64,000 nt of DNA, taken from the NCBI RefSeq assembly GCF_900637205.1, contig NZ_LR134355.1, positions 3,596,001 through 3,660,000 on the forward strand, in the 5' to 3' direction. This document shows positions 1-8,989 of the stretch, in pieces. The stretch comes from Mycolicibacterium chitae. GTDB lineage: Bacteria; Actinomycetota; Actinomycetes; Mycobacteriales; Mycobacteriaceae. Under the pieces are notes generated by a model. It had not been told where the DNA came from, ran no database searches, and saw only the letters and a program-made list of their open reading frames with translations. Made by a program: the position numbers and the translations under genes. Position 1 is the first letter of the stretch. Each line of letters begins with the position of its first letter.

Positions 1-490
1 CGACCTTGACCTTGAACGTCGAGATGCCGTAGCGCTCCAGCATCTTCTCCGCCTCGGCGACCATGGCCGCGGGTTCGTCGAAGCCGAGCATGTGGCTGAC
101 CCGCATGCGGTCGGTGTAGCCGCCCAGCAGATCGGAGACGGGCAGGCCCAGGGTGCGGCCCAGCGCGTCCCAGATCGCCATGTCGACGGCGGCCTTGGCG
201 GTCGGGTTGCCGACGGTGCGAGCCAGCCGCGCGTGGGCGACCTCGCGTTCGGTCAGGCGCAGCCCGACCAGCTGCGGGGTGAACACGCCGGTGATGACGG
301 CGATGATCCCGGCCTGGGTCTCGCCGTAGGTGAACGGCCGCGGCGGGGCCTCGGCGATGCCGACGATGCCGTCGTCGGTGTGCACGCGCACCAGGACGTG
401 TTCGGCGGCGTGCACCTCACCGGAGGCGAACTTCAGCGGCTTGGTGTAGGGAATGGCGAACGGGATCGCCTCGACCGCAGTGATTTTCAC
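1..490 (-). CDS. catB: Muconate cycloisomerase-like enolase-superfamily enzyme (3' part cut by window edge)
   Basis: The visible 163 N-terminal residues begin MKITAVEAIPFAIPY and read through the capping domain of the mandelate racemase/muconate lactonizing enzyme family (GNPTAKAAVDMAIWDALGR, LGLPVSDLLGG). They stop at FKVKV, which looks like the KxK motif that opens the catalytic barrel. Muconate cycloisomerase converts cis,cis-muconate to muconolactone in catechol ortho-cleavage. The GTG start at 490 overlaps the stop of the upstream LysR gene by four bases, and an AGGAG lies about five bases before it, so the two genes are translationally coupled. The divergent benzoate dioxygenase genes support the CatB role. 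Another enolase-superfamily activity, such as dipeptide epimerase, cannot be excluded because the catalytic barrel is off the window. Confidence 0.75.
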   Translation of the reverse strand, partial: MKITAVEAIPFAIPYTKPLKFASGEVHAAEHVLVRVHTDDGIVGIAEAPPRPFTYGETQAGIIAVITGVFTPQLVGLRLTEREVAHARLARTVGNPTAKAAVDMAIWDALGRTLGLPVSDLLGGYTDRMRVSHMLGFDEPAAMVAEAEKMLERYGISTFKVKV

Positions 491-1377
491 TGGTTCTCCT
501 TGACGAGCGCAGCGGATAGGACGTCGACGACGGACTGCACCAGGGGGTTCTCCGTGCCGCGGCGCCAGGCCAGGGCCAACTCGATGCTGCCGCCGTCGAC
601 CAGATCGCGGAACACCACGCCGTCGAGCGGCAGGGACCGCACCGACTCGGGCACCAGCGCGATCCCGAGGCCGGCGGCCACCAAGGCCAGCAGCACGGCG
701 GTGCCGGACACGGCGTGCTCGCGGTGCGGGACGAAGCCGGCGGCGCGGCAGCTGCGCAGCACCGCCTCGTTGACCGCCGAGTCGCGGCCCGCGTAGGCGA
801 CGAACGGCTCGTTGCGCAGATCCGCCATGGACACAACGGGTTCCACGGCCAGGCGGTGATCGACGGAGACGGCCAGCACCAGCGACTCGACGTCGATGGT
901 GCGCAACTCGATCTCCTCCCCGACCGCGGGCGGCCGGAGCACGCCGAGGTCCAGGGCGTCGTTGCGCAGCGCGTCGCACTGGGCCGGGGTCAGCAGGTCG
1001 GCCTGGATCTCCAGCGCCGCGTCGGGAAGTTCACGCTTGACCACCCGGGCGATGCGCGGCAGATAGGAGAAGGCCGCCGTACCGGTGAGCCCGAGGCGCA
1101 GCAGGCCGCTGCGGCCGGCGGCGATCCGTCGCACGCCGCGTTCGGCGTCGTCGACGTGGGCCAGGATGCGGTCGGCCTCACCACGCAGGAACTCCCCGGC
1201 CGCGGTCAGCGAGACGTGCCGGGTGGTCCGGTTGAACAGCGTGACGTCCAGTTCGGACTCGAGTTGCCGGATGGCGTAGGACAGGGCCGGCTGCGCGACG
1301 TGCAACCGCTCGGCGGCCTGACCGAAATGGCAGGTCTCGGCCACGGCGGCGAAGTACCGAAGGTGCCTCAGCTCCAT
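487..1377 (-). CDS. LysR-family regulator of the catechol/benzoate genes
   Basis: This 296-residue protein has the LysR layout. A winged helix-turn-helix fills about residues 1-60 (MELRHLRYFAAVAETCHFGQ, then AERLHVAQPALSYAIRQLE), and a periplasmic-binding-like effector domain follows. CatR/BenM-type members bind cis,cis-muconate or benzoate and activate ben/cat genes; that role is inferred from position. It is transcribed away from benA and overlaps the start of the catB-like gene by four bases (GTGA), so regulator and enzyme probably share a transcript. The ATG at 1377 has an AGGAG seven bases upstream. An inverted repeat of LysR type lies in the gap facing benA. Confidence 0.9.
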   Translation of the reverse strand: MELRHLRYFAAVAETCHFGQAAERLHVAQPALSYAIRQLESELDVTLFNRTTRHVSLTAAGEFLRGEADRILAHVDDAERGVRRIAAGRSGLLRLGLTGTAAFSYLPRIARVVKRELPDAALEIQADLLTPAQCDALRNDALDLGVLRPPAVGEEIELRTIDVESLVLAVSVDHRLAVEPVVSMADLRNEPFVAYAGRDSAVNEAVLRSCRAAGFVPHREHAVSGTAVLLALVAAGLGIALVPESVRSLPLDGVVFRDLVDGGSIELALAWRRGTENPLVQSVVDVLSAALVKENQ

Positions 1378-1604
1378 GCCTCGCTCCTGCCTGACTTGCT
1401 ACGCCTGTGATGGGTGACACAGCCGACGTTAGGCCCTCAACCAATAGAGAACAAGGACTTACTTACGGGTGAATGATTGATTTTGTTTATCAATACCAGC
1501 CTAGGTCCGGACTAGCAATATGCCTAGTGTGATGGTCACCACTGAATGTGACAGTGGGTGCCCAGAGCACATTTCCGAGCTCTCCAGAAGAACCGGAGGC
1601 CCCG
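1378..1604. promoter_or_regulatory. Divergent control region between the LysR gene and benA
   Basis: This 227-base gap separates two divergent transcripts and is clearly richer in A/T than its surroundings between about 1440 and 1530. It holds three candidate operators: a perfect ATTGAT-N7-ATCAAT repeat (1476-1494), an imperfect palindrome CTAGGTCCGGACTAG (1501-1515) and GTCAC-N8-GTGAC (1535-1552). The benA ribosome site is the GGAGG just before the ATG at 1605. I could not assign -35 and -10 boxes with confidence. Confidence 0.65.
1476..1494. promoter_or_regulatory. LysR-type operator (ATTGAT-N7-ATCAAT)
   Basis: A perfect six-base inverted repeat separated by seven bases (ATTGATTTTGTTTATCAAT) sits about 100 bases from the LysR start and 110 from benA. 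It contains the T-N11-A pattern (T at 1477, A at 1489) expected of LysR recognition sites. Its place between the divergent regulator and target fits an activator/autorepressor site; binding is inferred. Confidence 0.55.
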
Positions 1605-2993
1605 ATGACCACTTCACTGCCGCGGACGCCCGCGAGCCACAGCACCCACCTCGACGAGATCCTTTCCGATGCGGTGGTGGAGGACCCGGCTGCCGGTGTG
1701 TACCGGGCGAATCGCCGGATTTTTACTGATGATGAGATTTTCGAGTTGGAGATGAAGCACATCTTCGAGGGCAATTGGGTGTATTTGGCTCATGAGTCCC
1801 AGATCCCGAACCCGGGGGATTACTTCACCACCTATATCGGGCGTCAGCCGGTGGTGATCAGCCGCGACCGCAAGGGCGAGTTGCACTGTTTGATCAATGC
1901 GTGTTCGCATCGCGGGGCGATGCTGTGCCGGCGTAAGACCGACAACCGCCCCACCTTCACCTGTCCGTTCCACGGCTGGACGTTCCGCAACGACGGCTCC
2001 CTGCTCAAGGTGAAGGATCCTGACGGTGCGGGCTATCCGGACTCGTTCAACACCGACGGCTCCCACGACCTGACCCGGGTGCGGATGGAGTCCTACCGCG
2101 GGTTCTTGTTCGGCTCGGTCAACGACGACGTGTTGCCCCTGGAAGAACATTTGGGTGATTCGACGAAAGTGATCGACCTGCTGGTCGACCAATCCCCCGA
2201 CGGCCTGGAAGTCGTGCCCGGGGCCTCGACCTACACCTACGACGCCAACTGGAAAGTCCAAGCCGAAAACGGCGCCGATGGCTACCACGTCTCGGCGGTG
2301 CACTGGAACTACGCCGCCACCACCTCACGGCGCTCCTCGGGGGAGTCGACCAACGTCACCAAAACCCTCGACGCCGGCGGCTGGGGGAAATCCGGCGGCG
2401 GCTACTGGTCCTTCCCGCACGGGCATTTGTGCTTGTGGACCTATGCCGCCAACCCCCAGGACCGGCCCCTGTGGGACCGCCTCGACGAACTCAAGGCCAC
2501 TTATGGGGAGGCCAAGGGGGAATTCATGGTCAAAGGCTCGCGCAACCTGTGCCTGTACCCGAATGTGTATCTGATGGATCAGTTCTCCACCCAGATACGG
2601 CATTTCCGCCCGATCGCCCCGGACAAGACCGAAGTCACCATCTACTGCATCGCCCCCAAGGGCGAAACTGCTGAGGCCCGGGCCAACCGGATCCGCCAGT
2701 ACGAGGACTTCTTCAACGCCTCCGGCATGGCCACCCCTGATGACCTGGAAGAGTTCCGCTCCACCCAGCTGACCTTCCGCGCCACCAAAGCCCCCTGGAA
2801 CGACATGAGCCGCGGCGCCAAACACTGGCTCAACGGCCCCAACGACCTGGCCAAAGACCTCGGCATGAACGGCGTCATCTCCTCGGGGGTCAAAAACGAA
2901 GACGAAGGCCTGTTCCCCGTCCAACACGGCTACTGGCTCGACGTCATGCGCGCCGGCCTGGGCACCACCACCAACGGACACGACGGGAAGTGA
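1605..2993 (+). CDS. benA: Benzoate 1,2-dioxygenase large (alpha) subunit
   Basis: This 462-residue Rieske oxygenase subunit, with BenB, hydroxylates benzoate to the cis-1,2-dihydrodiol using electrons from BenC. The Rieske [2Fe-2S] ligands are C100-x-H102 and C120-x2-H123. The mononuclear iron site shows D225-x2-H228-x4-H233 ([14 protein letters not shown]). I chose the ATG at 1605 because GGAGG lies about seven bases upstream; an in-frame start at 1548 would add 19 unlikely residues. The stop overlaps benB. Codon choice is uneven: the part around 1690-1850 uses unusually many T-ending codons, while the second half favours AAA/GAA/CAA. BenA is the best fit from the benB/C/D neighbours; a toluate-type substrate range is possible. 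Confidence 0.93.
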   Translation: MTTSLPRTPASHSTHLDEILSDAVVEDPAAGVYRANRRIFTDDEIFELEMKHIFEGNWVYLAHESQIPNPGDYFTTYIGRQPVVISRDRKGELHCLINACSHRGAMLCRRKTDNRPTFTCPFHGWTFRNDGSLLKVKDPDGAGYPDSFNTDGSHDLTRVRMESYRGFLFGSVNDDVLPLEEHLGDSTKVIDLLVDQSPDGLEVVPGASTYTYDANWKVQAENGADGYHVSAVHWNYAATTSRRSSGESTNVTKTLDAGGWGKSGGGYWSFPHGHLCLWTYAANPQDRPLWDRLDELKATYGEAKGEFMVKGSRNLCLYPNVYLMDQFSTQIRHFRPIAPDKTEVTIYCIAPKGETAEARANRIRQYEDFFNASGMATPDDLEEFRSTQLTFRATKAPWNDMSRGAKHWLNGPNDLAKDLGMNGVISSGVKNEDEGLFPVQHGYWLDVMRAGLGTTTNGHDGK

Positions 2994-3544
2994 CTGCGAT
3001 GACCGCCACCCTGCCCACCACCAACACCACCACCACCGGATCCTCCGGTGGTGCGACGATCACCCAGAACGCGATCGAACAATTCCTCTACCGCGAAGCC
3101 CGCTACCTCGACGACCGCGAATTCGAGAAATGGCTCGACTGCTACGCCGACGACGTCGAATTCTGGATGCCGTCCTGGCGCGACGACGAAATGCTCTCGG
3201 AAAACCCGAACACCGAAGTCTCGCTGATGTACTACCCCAACAAAGGCGGCCTGACCGACCGAGTCTTCCGGATCCGCACCGAACGCTCCAGCGCCACCTC
3301 ACTACCGGAAGCGCGCACCAGCCACAACATCAGCAACGTCGAAGTCATCGAACGCCGCGGCGATCTGGTCGACATCCGCTTCAACTGGCACACCATGTAC
3401 TTCCGCTACAACACCGTCGACCCCTACTACGGCACCAGCTTCTACACCATCGACTTCTCCGGACCACAACCCCTGATCCGCCGCAAAACCGTCGTCCTCA
3501 AAAACGACTACATCCACCACGTCATCGACATCTACCACATCTAG
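2990..3544 (+). CDS. benB: Benzoate 1,2-dioxygenase small (beta) subunit
   Basis: This 184-residue protein belongs to the ring-hydroxylating dioxygenase beta-subunit family (NTF2-like fold), with typical stretches [21 protein letters not shown] and [15 protein letters not shown] and the C-terminal [17 protein letters not shown]. It has no cofactor and packs with BenA in the oxygenase. The GTG at 2990 forms a four-base GTGA overlap with the benA stop, an arrangement used repeatedly in this window. The ATG at 2999 (181 residues) is an equally possible start. The N-terminus has a Thr-rich stretch ([12 protein letters not shown]) before the conserved fold. Confidence 0.92.
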   Translation: MTAMTATLPTTNTTTTGSSGGATITQNAIEQFLYREARYLDDREFEKWLDCYADDVEFWMPSWRDDEMLSENPNTEVSLMYYPNKGGLTDRVFRIRTERSSATSLPEARTSHNISNVEVIERRGDLVDIRFNWHTMYFRYNTVDPYYGTSFYTIDFSGPQPLIRRKTVVLKNDYIHHVIDIYHI

Positions 3545-3556
3545 GGGGCTACGCTC

Positions 3557-6277
3557 GTGACCGCCGTGCAGGCACCGCCGGTGCCCGAAACCCATTCCGT
3601 TGCACTGACGTTCGAGGACGGCGTCACCCGGTTCATCACCTGCCGGGATGACCAGACCGTCGCCGACGCCTCCTACCGGCAGCGCATCAACATCCCCCTG
3701 GACTGCCGCGACGGCGCCTGCGGGACCTGCAAGGCGCTGTGCGACTCCGGCCGCTACGACGGCGGCACCTACATCGACGACGCCCTGTCCCCGGACGAGG
3801 CCGCGGCCGGCTACGTCCTGCCGTGTGCGATGAAGCCGAAATCCGATCTGGTCCTGCAGATCGCGAGCACCTCGGAGATCGCCAAGACCCAGGCGGCCAC
3901 CTACGTCGCCACCATCACCGAGCTGACCCGACTGTCGGCGACCACCGTGGCCTTCAGCGTCGAAATCCCCAACCGCGACGAATTGGTGTTCCTGCCCGGC
4001 CAATACGTCAACATCGCAGTCCCCGACACCGACCAAACCCGCTCCTACTCCTTCTCCAGCGCCCCCGACGACCCCACCCTGAGCTTCCTGGTCAAACTCA
4101 CCCCCGGCGGCGTCATGTCCACCTACCTCGACGAACGCGCCAAAGTCGGCGACCAACTGTCCTTCACCGGCCCCAACGGCAGCTTCTTCCTCCGCGAAGG
4201 CGACGGCCCCGCACTCCTGCTCGCCGGCGGCACCGGACTGGCCCCCATCCTGTCCATCCTGCGCAAAATGCGCACCAGCACCACCCGACCCCTGCACCTC
4301 ATCTACGGCGTCAACACCGACGAAGACGCCGTCGAACTCGACACCATCGACCAACTCGCCACCGAACTGGGCAACCTCACCTGGGACTACTGCGTCGCCG
4401 ACCAAAACAGCACCGCCACCAACAAGGGCTACGTCACCGCCCTGATGACACCCGAACACCTCCACAACGGCAACACCTCCATCTACCTCTGCGGACCCCC
4501 ACCCATGGTCGAAGCCGTCCGCAAACACATCGACACCGGCGGCATCCAACCCCACGGTTTCTACTACGAGAAGTTCGCGCTGGCCCACGGCGGCGGCGCC
4601 GAATCCCCCGCGGCCGCAGCGCAAACCACCGCGGCACCGAAGGCCGCCGCGACCGCGGTCGAGCAGCTGCGCCCGGCGGCCACCGACGGTGTCGCGCGCA
4701 CCGTCAACGGCCAGACCGTGCTGGCGCCCAGCGGCCTGGGCCCCGTGACCAACCCCGCACCGGCCGCCGATCCCGGCGACGCCATCCGCCGCCTGCGCGG
4801 CCAGTTGGTGATCCCGGGCGGCACCGGCGGTGCCGACGCACTCGACGAGGACGACGCGACCCTGCCGGCCGACGACGCGCGCGCGGTGATCGGGCAGCAG
4901 ATGTTCGACGCGGTCCAGCCCGCCGTCCCAATCCCCACCGCCGCAGCCCCGACCGCCACGGCCCCCACCGCCCCCGTGACCGCCGACGGCTACGAGATCG
5001 GCGAGGAACACCCCTCGGTCTACGAATCCGATGCGCTGTTCGAGGCGCGCCGGGCGCTGGAACTCGGCGCGCTGGAACTGACCCTGGGCCGGCTGTCCAG
5101 CCAGCAGCTCACGGGCTACCGGCTGCTCGCGGAGGCCACCGTGCCGTTCGTCGACGGCGAATCCTTCACCGACGCCGCGCAGTACACCGAGACCAATGCG
5201 GCCTTCCACGACTACCTGTTCGACATGACCGGCAACGAGCATCTGCTGCAGGCCTATCAGGCCCTCGGCGTCAAGGGCCGGATGGCCGAGGTGCTGCGCA
5301 ACGCCACCTGGTGTCATCCGCTGTGCGCCCAGGACCACCTGGACATCGCGGCGGCCTTCGAGGCCGGCGACCGCGACGCGGCCCGGGACCTGATCGTCGC
5401 GCACGCCGAACGGTCCAAGCAGACCATGAGGAGAGCCATGACCGATCTGGAGAACACCCGGGCGGCAAAGCAACCGAAGTTCATCGCCCCCGGCCGCTTC
5501 ACCGGCAAGGTCGTCGTGATCACCGGCGCCGCCCAGGGCATCGGCGAGCAGACCGCGCGGCGGATCAGCGCCGAGGGCGGCACCCTGGTACTGGTCGACC
5601 GCAGCGAGCTGGTCAAGGAGGTCGCCGACGAGCTCGACGTCGCCGGCGGCACCGGGCCGCGCGCCCTGGCCGTCACCGCCGACCTCGAGCAGTTCGACGG
5701 CGCGGATTCCGCGGTGGCGCAGGCACTGTCGGAGTTCGGTCGCATCGACGTGATGATCAACAACGTGGGTGGGGCGATCAACTTCAAACCCTTCACCGAG
5801 TTCACCGACGAGGACATCCGCGCCGAGATCACCCGATCCCTGCTCACCACCCTCTACTCCTGCCGCGCCGCACTACCCACCATGGTCGAACACGGCCACG
5901 GCGTCATCGTCAACGTCTCCTCGGCCGCCACCCGCGGCATCCACCGCATCCCCTACTCCGCCGCCAAAGGCGGCGTCAACGCCCTGACCGCCTCCCTGGC
6001 CATGGAATACGCCGACGCCGGCATCCGCGTCGTGGCCACCGCCCCCGGCGGCACCGAAGCCCCACCCCGGCGCATCTCCCGCGGCACCCCCCAACCCCGC
6101 AACGCCACCGAACAAGCCTGGTACCAAGCCCACATCGACCAAACCATCGACGCCGCACTACTACACCGCTACGGCACCCTCGACGAACAAGCCGCCGCCA
6201 TCTGCTTCCTGGCCTCCGACGAAGCCTCCTACATCACCGGCACCGTTCTTCCAGTCGCCGGTGGCGACCTCGGGTAA
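3557..6277 (+). CDS. benC: Fused BenC reductase - FCD ligand-binding domain - BenD diol dehydrogenase
   Basis: This 906-residue reading frame has no internal stop and joins three modules. Residues 1-340 are BenC: a [2Fe-2S] ferredoxin domain (C50, C55, C58, C90), then a ferredoxin-NADP reductase-like domain (RSYSFSS 162-168, LLAGGTGLAP 221-230, LCGPPPMVEA 311-320). Residues 341-480 are an Ala/Pro-rich linker. Residues about 485-625 resemble the FCD effector domain of GntR regulators, without a helix-turn-helix; candidate metal ligands are N547, H551, H594 and H616. Residues 628-906 are a classical short-chain dehydrogenase, BenD (TGAAQGIG 656-663, NNVGG 735-739, Y800-x3-K804), which oxidises the cis-diol to catechol with CO2 release. 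An AGGAG and ATG at 5429-5440 might also give free BenD. Domain assignment is by eye. Confidence 0.9.
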   Translation: MTAVQAPPVPETHSVALTFEDGVTRFITCRDDQTVADASYRQRINIPLDCRDGACGTCKALCDSGRYDGGTYIDDALSPDEAAAGYVLPCAMKPKSDLVLQIASTSEIAKTQAATYVATITELTRLSATTVAFSVEIPNRDELVFLPGQYVNIAVPDTDQTRSYSFSSAPDDPTLSFLVKLTPGGVMSTYLDERAKVGDQLSFTGPNGSFFLREGDGPALLLAGGTGLAPILSILRKMRTSTTRPLHLIYGVNTDEDAVELDTIDQLATELGNLTWDYCVADQNSTATNKGYVTALMTPEHLHNGNTSIYLCGPPPMVEAVRKHIDTGGIQPHGFYYEKFALAHGGGAESPAAAAQTTAAPKAAATAVEQLRPAATDGVARTVNGQTVLAPSGLGPVTNPAPAADPGDAIRRLRGQLVIPGGTGGADALDEDDATLPADDARAVIGQQMFDAVQPAVPIPTAAAPTATAPTAPVTADGYEIGEEHPSVYESDALFEARRALELGALELTLGRLSSQQLTGYRLLAEATVPFVDGESFTDAAQYTETNAAFHDYLFDMTGNEHLLQAYQALGVKGRMAEVLRNATWCHPLCAQDHLDIAAAFEAGDRDAARDLIVAHAERSKQTMRRAMTDLENTRAAKQPKFIAPGRFTGKVVVITGAAQGIGEQTARRISAEGGTLVLVDRSELVKEVADELDVAGGTGPRALAVTADLEQFDGADSAVAQALSEFGRIDVMINNVGGAINFKPFTEFTDEDIRAEITRSLLTTLYSCRAALPTMVEHGHGVIVNVSSAATRGIHRIPYSAAKGGVNALTASLAMEYADAGIRVVATAPGGTEAPPRRISRGTPQPRNATEQAWYQAHIDQTIDAALLHRYGTLDEQAAAICFLASDEASYITGTVLPVAGGDLG
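5429..5440 (+). promoter_or_regulatory. Possible internal ribosome site and start for a separate BenD
   Basis: Inside the fused benC-benD frame, AGGAG (5429-5433) lies four bases before an in-frame ATG (5438), exactly where the FCD-like domain ends and the dehydrogenase begins (MTDLENTRAAKQ). It looks like the original start of a once separate benD. It could still allow a 279-residue BenD to be made alone. The spacing is short, so use is uncertain. Confidence 0.35.
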
Positions 6278-6294
6278 CGCCTACCATGTGAGCT

Positions 6295-8937
6295 GTGCCG
6301 GACCCCATCGGCTGCGTGGGCCGTGAGGGCGAGCTGACCCAGCTCGCCGACCTCGTCACCGACTCGGAGCGCGGTGCGCGCATCGTCGCGGTCTGCGGCC
6401 CGCCCGGGGTCGGGAAGACCACGCTGCTGCGGCAGCTGGCCGATCAGCACACCTGCCGCTGGGCCGCCGGCATGGCCTGGGAGACCGACCTGCCCGGCGG
6501 GGTCCTGGCCCAACTGCTGCAGGACGAGATTCCCGCCGACCCCGTCGAGGCGGCCGCGCATCTGCTCGACCACCTGCGCGCCGGCGACATCCGGGTGCTG
6601 CTGATCGACGACGCGCACCACGCCGACCTCGAGTCGCTGCAGGCGATCTCGACGCTGGTGCGCCATCAGCGCGAGCAGCCGGTGCTCGTCGTGCTGGCCA
6701 CCACCGCCGCCGACCGGCTGCCCGGCGATCTGGGTGCCGACGAGATCCGATTGCCCGGCCTGACCGCCGCGGCGGTCGACGAACTGCTACGGCAGCGCGG
6801 CATCAGCGTGCACCCGGCGATGGCCGAGGAGCTCAGCCGCCACACCCGCGGGATCCCCCGCGATGTGCTGGCGCTGCTCGCCGAGGTGCCCGCCGCGGTG
6901 TGGTCGCGTCCGGACGCCGCGCTGCCCGCACCCGGCTATCTCGTGGACGGCGTCGCAGAGGCGCTGCGGCACTGCGGTTCCGACGGCCGGGCGCTGGTCG
7001 AGGCGCTGGGGATCCTCGGGCCGCGGGCCACCCTGGCCGAGGCGGCCACGCTGGCCGGCCTCGCCGACCCGTTACCGGCCATCGACGAGGCGACGGCCGC
7101 CGGACTGCTGGCATCGGAGGCCCCGTTCGAACCGCGACTGCGCGGTCACCTGACCGAGGCCGCGGTGGTGCAACTGATGGGGGTGCGCGCGGCCGCCGCG
7201 GCGCACCGGCGCGCGGCCGAGATCGTCGCCGATCCCGCCGCGCGCCTGCGCCACCGGGTGGCGGCCACCCCGATGCCCGAGGATGCGCTGGCCGACGAGG
7301 TCGCCGCGCTGGCCCGCCAACGCGGCACCGATGGCGCCTGGGCCGAGGCCGCGACCCTGCTGCGCGACGCCGCCCGGCTGACCCTGGACCCGGTGCTGCG
7401 CGACGAGCGGCTGACCCTGGCCGTCGACGCCCTGGTGGCCGCCGGGGACTGCGGGGCCGCCGGCGCGCTGGTTCCGGCGGTGGAGAGCATGCGCGAAACA
7501 CCGCTGCGCAACGCGGTTCTGGGATACCTGGCGATCCTGCGCGGCCGCGCCACCGAGGCCGAGGTCCGGCTGCGGCGCGCCTGGACGATCGTCAACGCCG
7601 AGCGCGATCCGGAGACCGCCGCCCTGATCGCCCAGCGCTACGTGCTGCACACGCTGATCCGGGGGCGCGGCGACGAACTCGTCGAGTGGGCGGACACCGC
7701 GCTGCAACTTGCCGCGCCCGACACCCCGGAGGCCATCGAGGCCGCCGCGGTGCGGGGCCTGGGCATGCTGGCCGCGGGGCATCCGGCCGACGCCGCGACC
7801 GCCTACGAGGAGTTGGCCGCCCGGGTGCGTCACGGCGCGCAGGCCCAGCGGGTCACGATGGGCCGCGGCTGGGTGCAACTGCTCGGCGACGACGTCGACG
7901 GCGCCCGCAGCCAGCTCGAAACCGCCGTCGCCACTGCGGGTCTGGGCGGTTCACGGCGCATCACGCTGTGGTCGCTGGGCTGGCTGGCGCGGGTGCACTT
8001 CGTCACCGGCGAGTGGGACAGCGCGCTGGCCGCCGTCGAATCCGGCCGTGCGCTGGCAACTTCGAGCGGCATCGTGGTCGTGACCCCGCTGCTGGAGTGG
8101 ACGGCCGCGCAGATCCATGCCCTGCGCGGCGACTGGGCCGCGGCCACCGCGGCGGTCCAAGCCGCCGACGTGGTCACCCAGGACTACGAGATGATGCAGA
8201 TCCCGAACGTGTTGGCGCGCGCGCAGATTGCCGAGGCCGAGGCCGACTACGGCCGGGTGCGCCGCACGCTCGAGCCGCTGGTGCGGATGGCGCCGGGGAC
8301 CTCGCTGCACGAGCCGGGCTACTGGCCGTGGCCCGACGTGCTGGCCAACGCCCTGGTGCTCGACGGCCGCCTCGACGACGCCGAGGCGTTCCTGGCCCCG
8401 CACGAGCGGCGGGCGCGGGAACGCAACCACCGCTCGGCCATCGCGCGGCTGGGCTATGCCCGCGGCCGGCTGCTCGGCGCGCGCGGCGATCTAACGGCGG
8501 CGCGCGCCGCCTTCGAGGAATCGCTGGCCCTGCTCGACGGGCTGCCGCTGCGTTACGACCGGGCCCGGGTGAACTTCGCCTACGGGCAGACACTGCGCCG
8601 GGCCGGTAAGCGCCGCGAGGCCGACGCGGTGATCGGCACCGCCCGCGACCTGTACGTCGCGCTGGGGGCCCAGACCTACGTCGCGCGCTGCGAGCGGGAA
8701 CTGAAGGCCGGCGGGCTCAACCAGCTGCGCGGCGCCCGGCACAGCGTCGAGCTCACGCCGCAGGAGGAGGCGGTGACCGCGCTGGTGTCCCAGGGCAAGT
8801 CGAACCGCGAGGTGGCCGCCGAGCTGTACGTCTCCCCCAAGACCGTGCAGTACCACCTCACCCGCATCTACGCCAAGCTCGGGATCCGGTCCCGCACCGA
8901 GCTGGCGGCCCGGGGACCGTGGGGCGCCGATGCGTAA
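6295..8937 (+). CDS. Large LuxR-family ATP-binding transcriptional regulator (LAL type)
   Basis: This 880-residue regulator has an N-terminal AAA/STAND ATPase (Walker A GPPGVGKTT at 35-43, Walker B VLLIDDAHH at 101-109). A long alpha-helical TPR-like middle follows, and a C-terminal LuxR helix-turn-helix (LTPQEEAVTALVSQGKSNRE, then VAAELYVSPKTVQYHLTRIY). The size and order match the MalT/LAL class, in which a small ligand and ATP drive multimerisation and promoter activation. It begins with GTG 17 bases after the benC-benD stop on the same strand, so it is likely co-transcribed and a candidate activator of benzoate use. Ligand and targets are inferred from context only. Confidence 0.88.
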   Translation: MPDPIGCVGREGELTQLADLVTDSERGARIVAVCGPPGVGKTTLLRQLADQHTCRWAAGMAWETDLPGGVLAQLLQDEIPADPVEAAAHLLDHLRAGDIRVLLIDDAHHADLESLQAISTLVRHQREQPVLVVLATTAADRLPGDLGADEIRLPGLTAAAVDELLRQRGISVHPAMAEELSRHTRGIPRDVLALLAEVPAAVWSRPDAALPAPGYLVDGVAEALRHCGSDGRALVEALGILGPRATLAEAATLAGLADPLPAIDEATAAGLLASEAPFEPRLRGHLTEAAVVQLMGVRAAAAAHRRAAEIVADPAARLRHRVAATPMPEDALADEVAALARQRGTDGAWAEAATLLRDAARLTLDPVLRDERLTLAVDALVAAGDCGAAGALVPAVESMRETPLRNAVLGYLAILRGRATEAEVRLRRAWTIVNAERDPETAALIAQRYVLHTLIRGRGDELVEWADTALQLAAPDTPEAIEAAAVRGLGMLAAGHPADAATAYEELAARVRHGAQAQRVTMGRGWVQLLGDDVDGARSQLETAVATAGLGGSRRITLWSLGWLARVHFVTGEWDSALAAVESGRALATSSGIVVVTPLLEWTAAQIHALRGDWAAATAAVQAADVVTQDYEMMQIPNVLARAQIAEAEADYGRVRRTLEPLVRMAPGTSLHEPGYWPWPDVLANALVLDGRLDDAEAFLAPHERRARERNHRSAIARLGYARGRLLGARGDLTAARAAFEESLALLDGLPLRYDRARVNFAYGQTLRRAGKRREADAVIGTARDLYVALGAQTYVARCERELKAGGLNQLRGARHSVELTPQEEAVTALVSQGKSNREVAAELYVSPKTVQYHLTRIYAKLGIRSRTELAARGPWGADA

Positions 8938-8989
8938 GGTGGGCAACGGCAGCAGGGTCGGGGGCGAACTTGCGGCAAGGAACGACACG

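Noticed and set aside
3302..5473. 723-codon open frame on the minus strand opposite benB/benC
   Set aside because: Gly/Val-rich translation without domains; it is the high-GC shadow of the well-supported plus-strand genes.
3739..6291. 850-codon frame overlapping benC-benD on the same strand
   Set aside because: Arg/Pro-rich frame-shifted shadow of the fusion gene with no recognisable motif.
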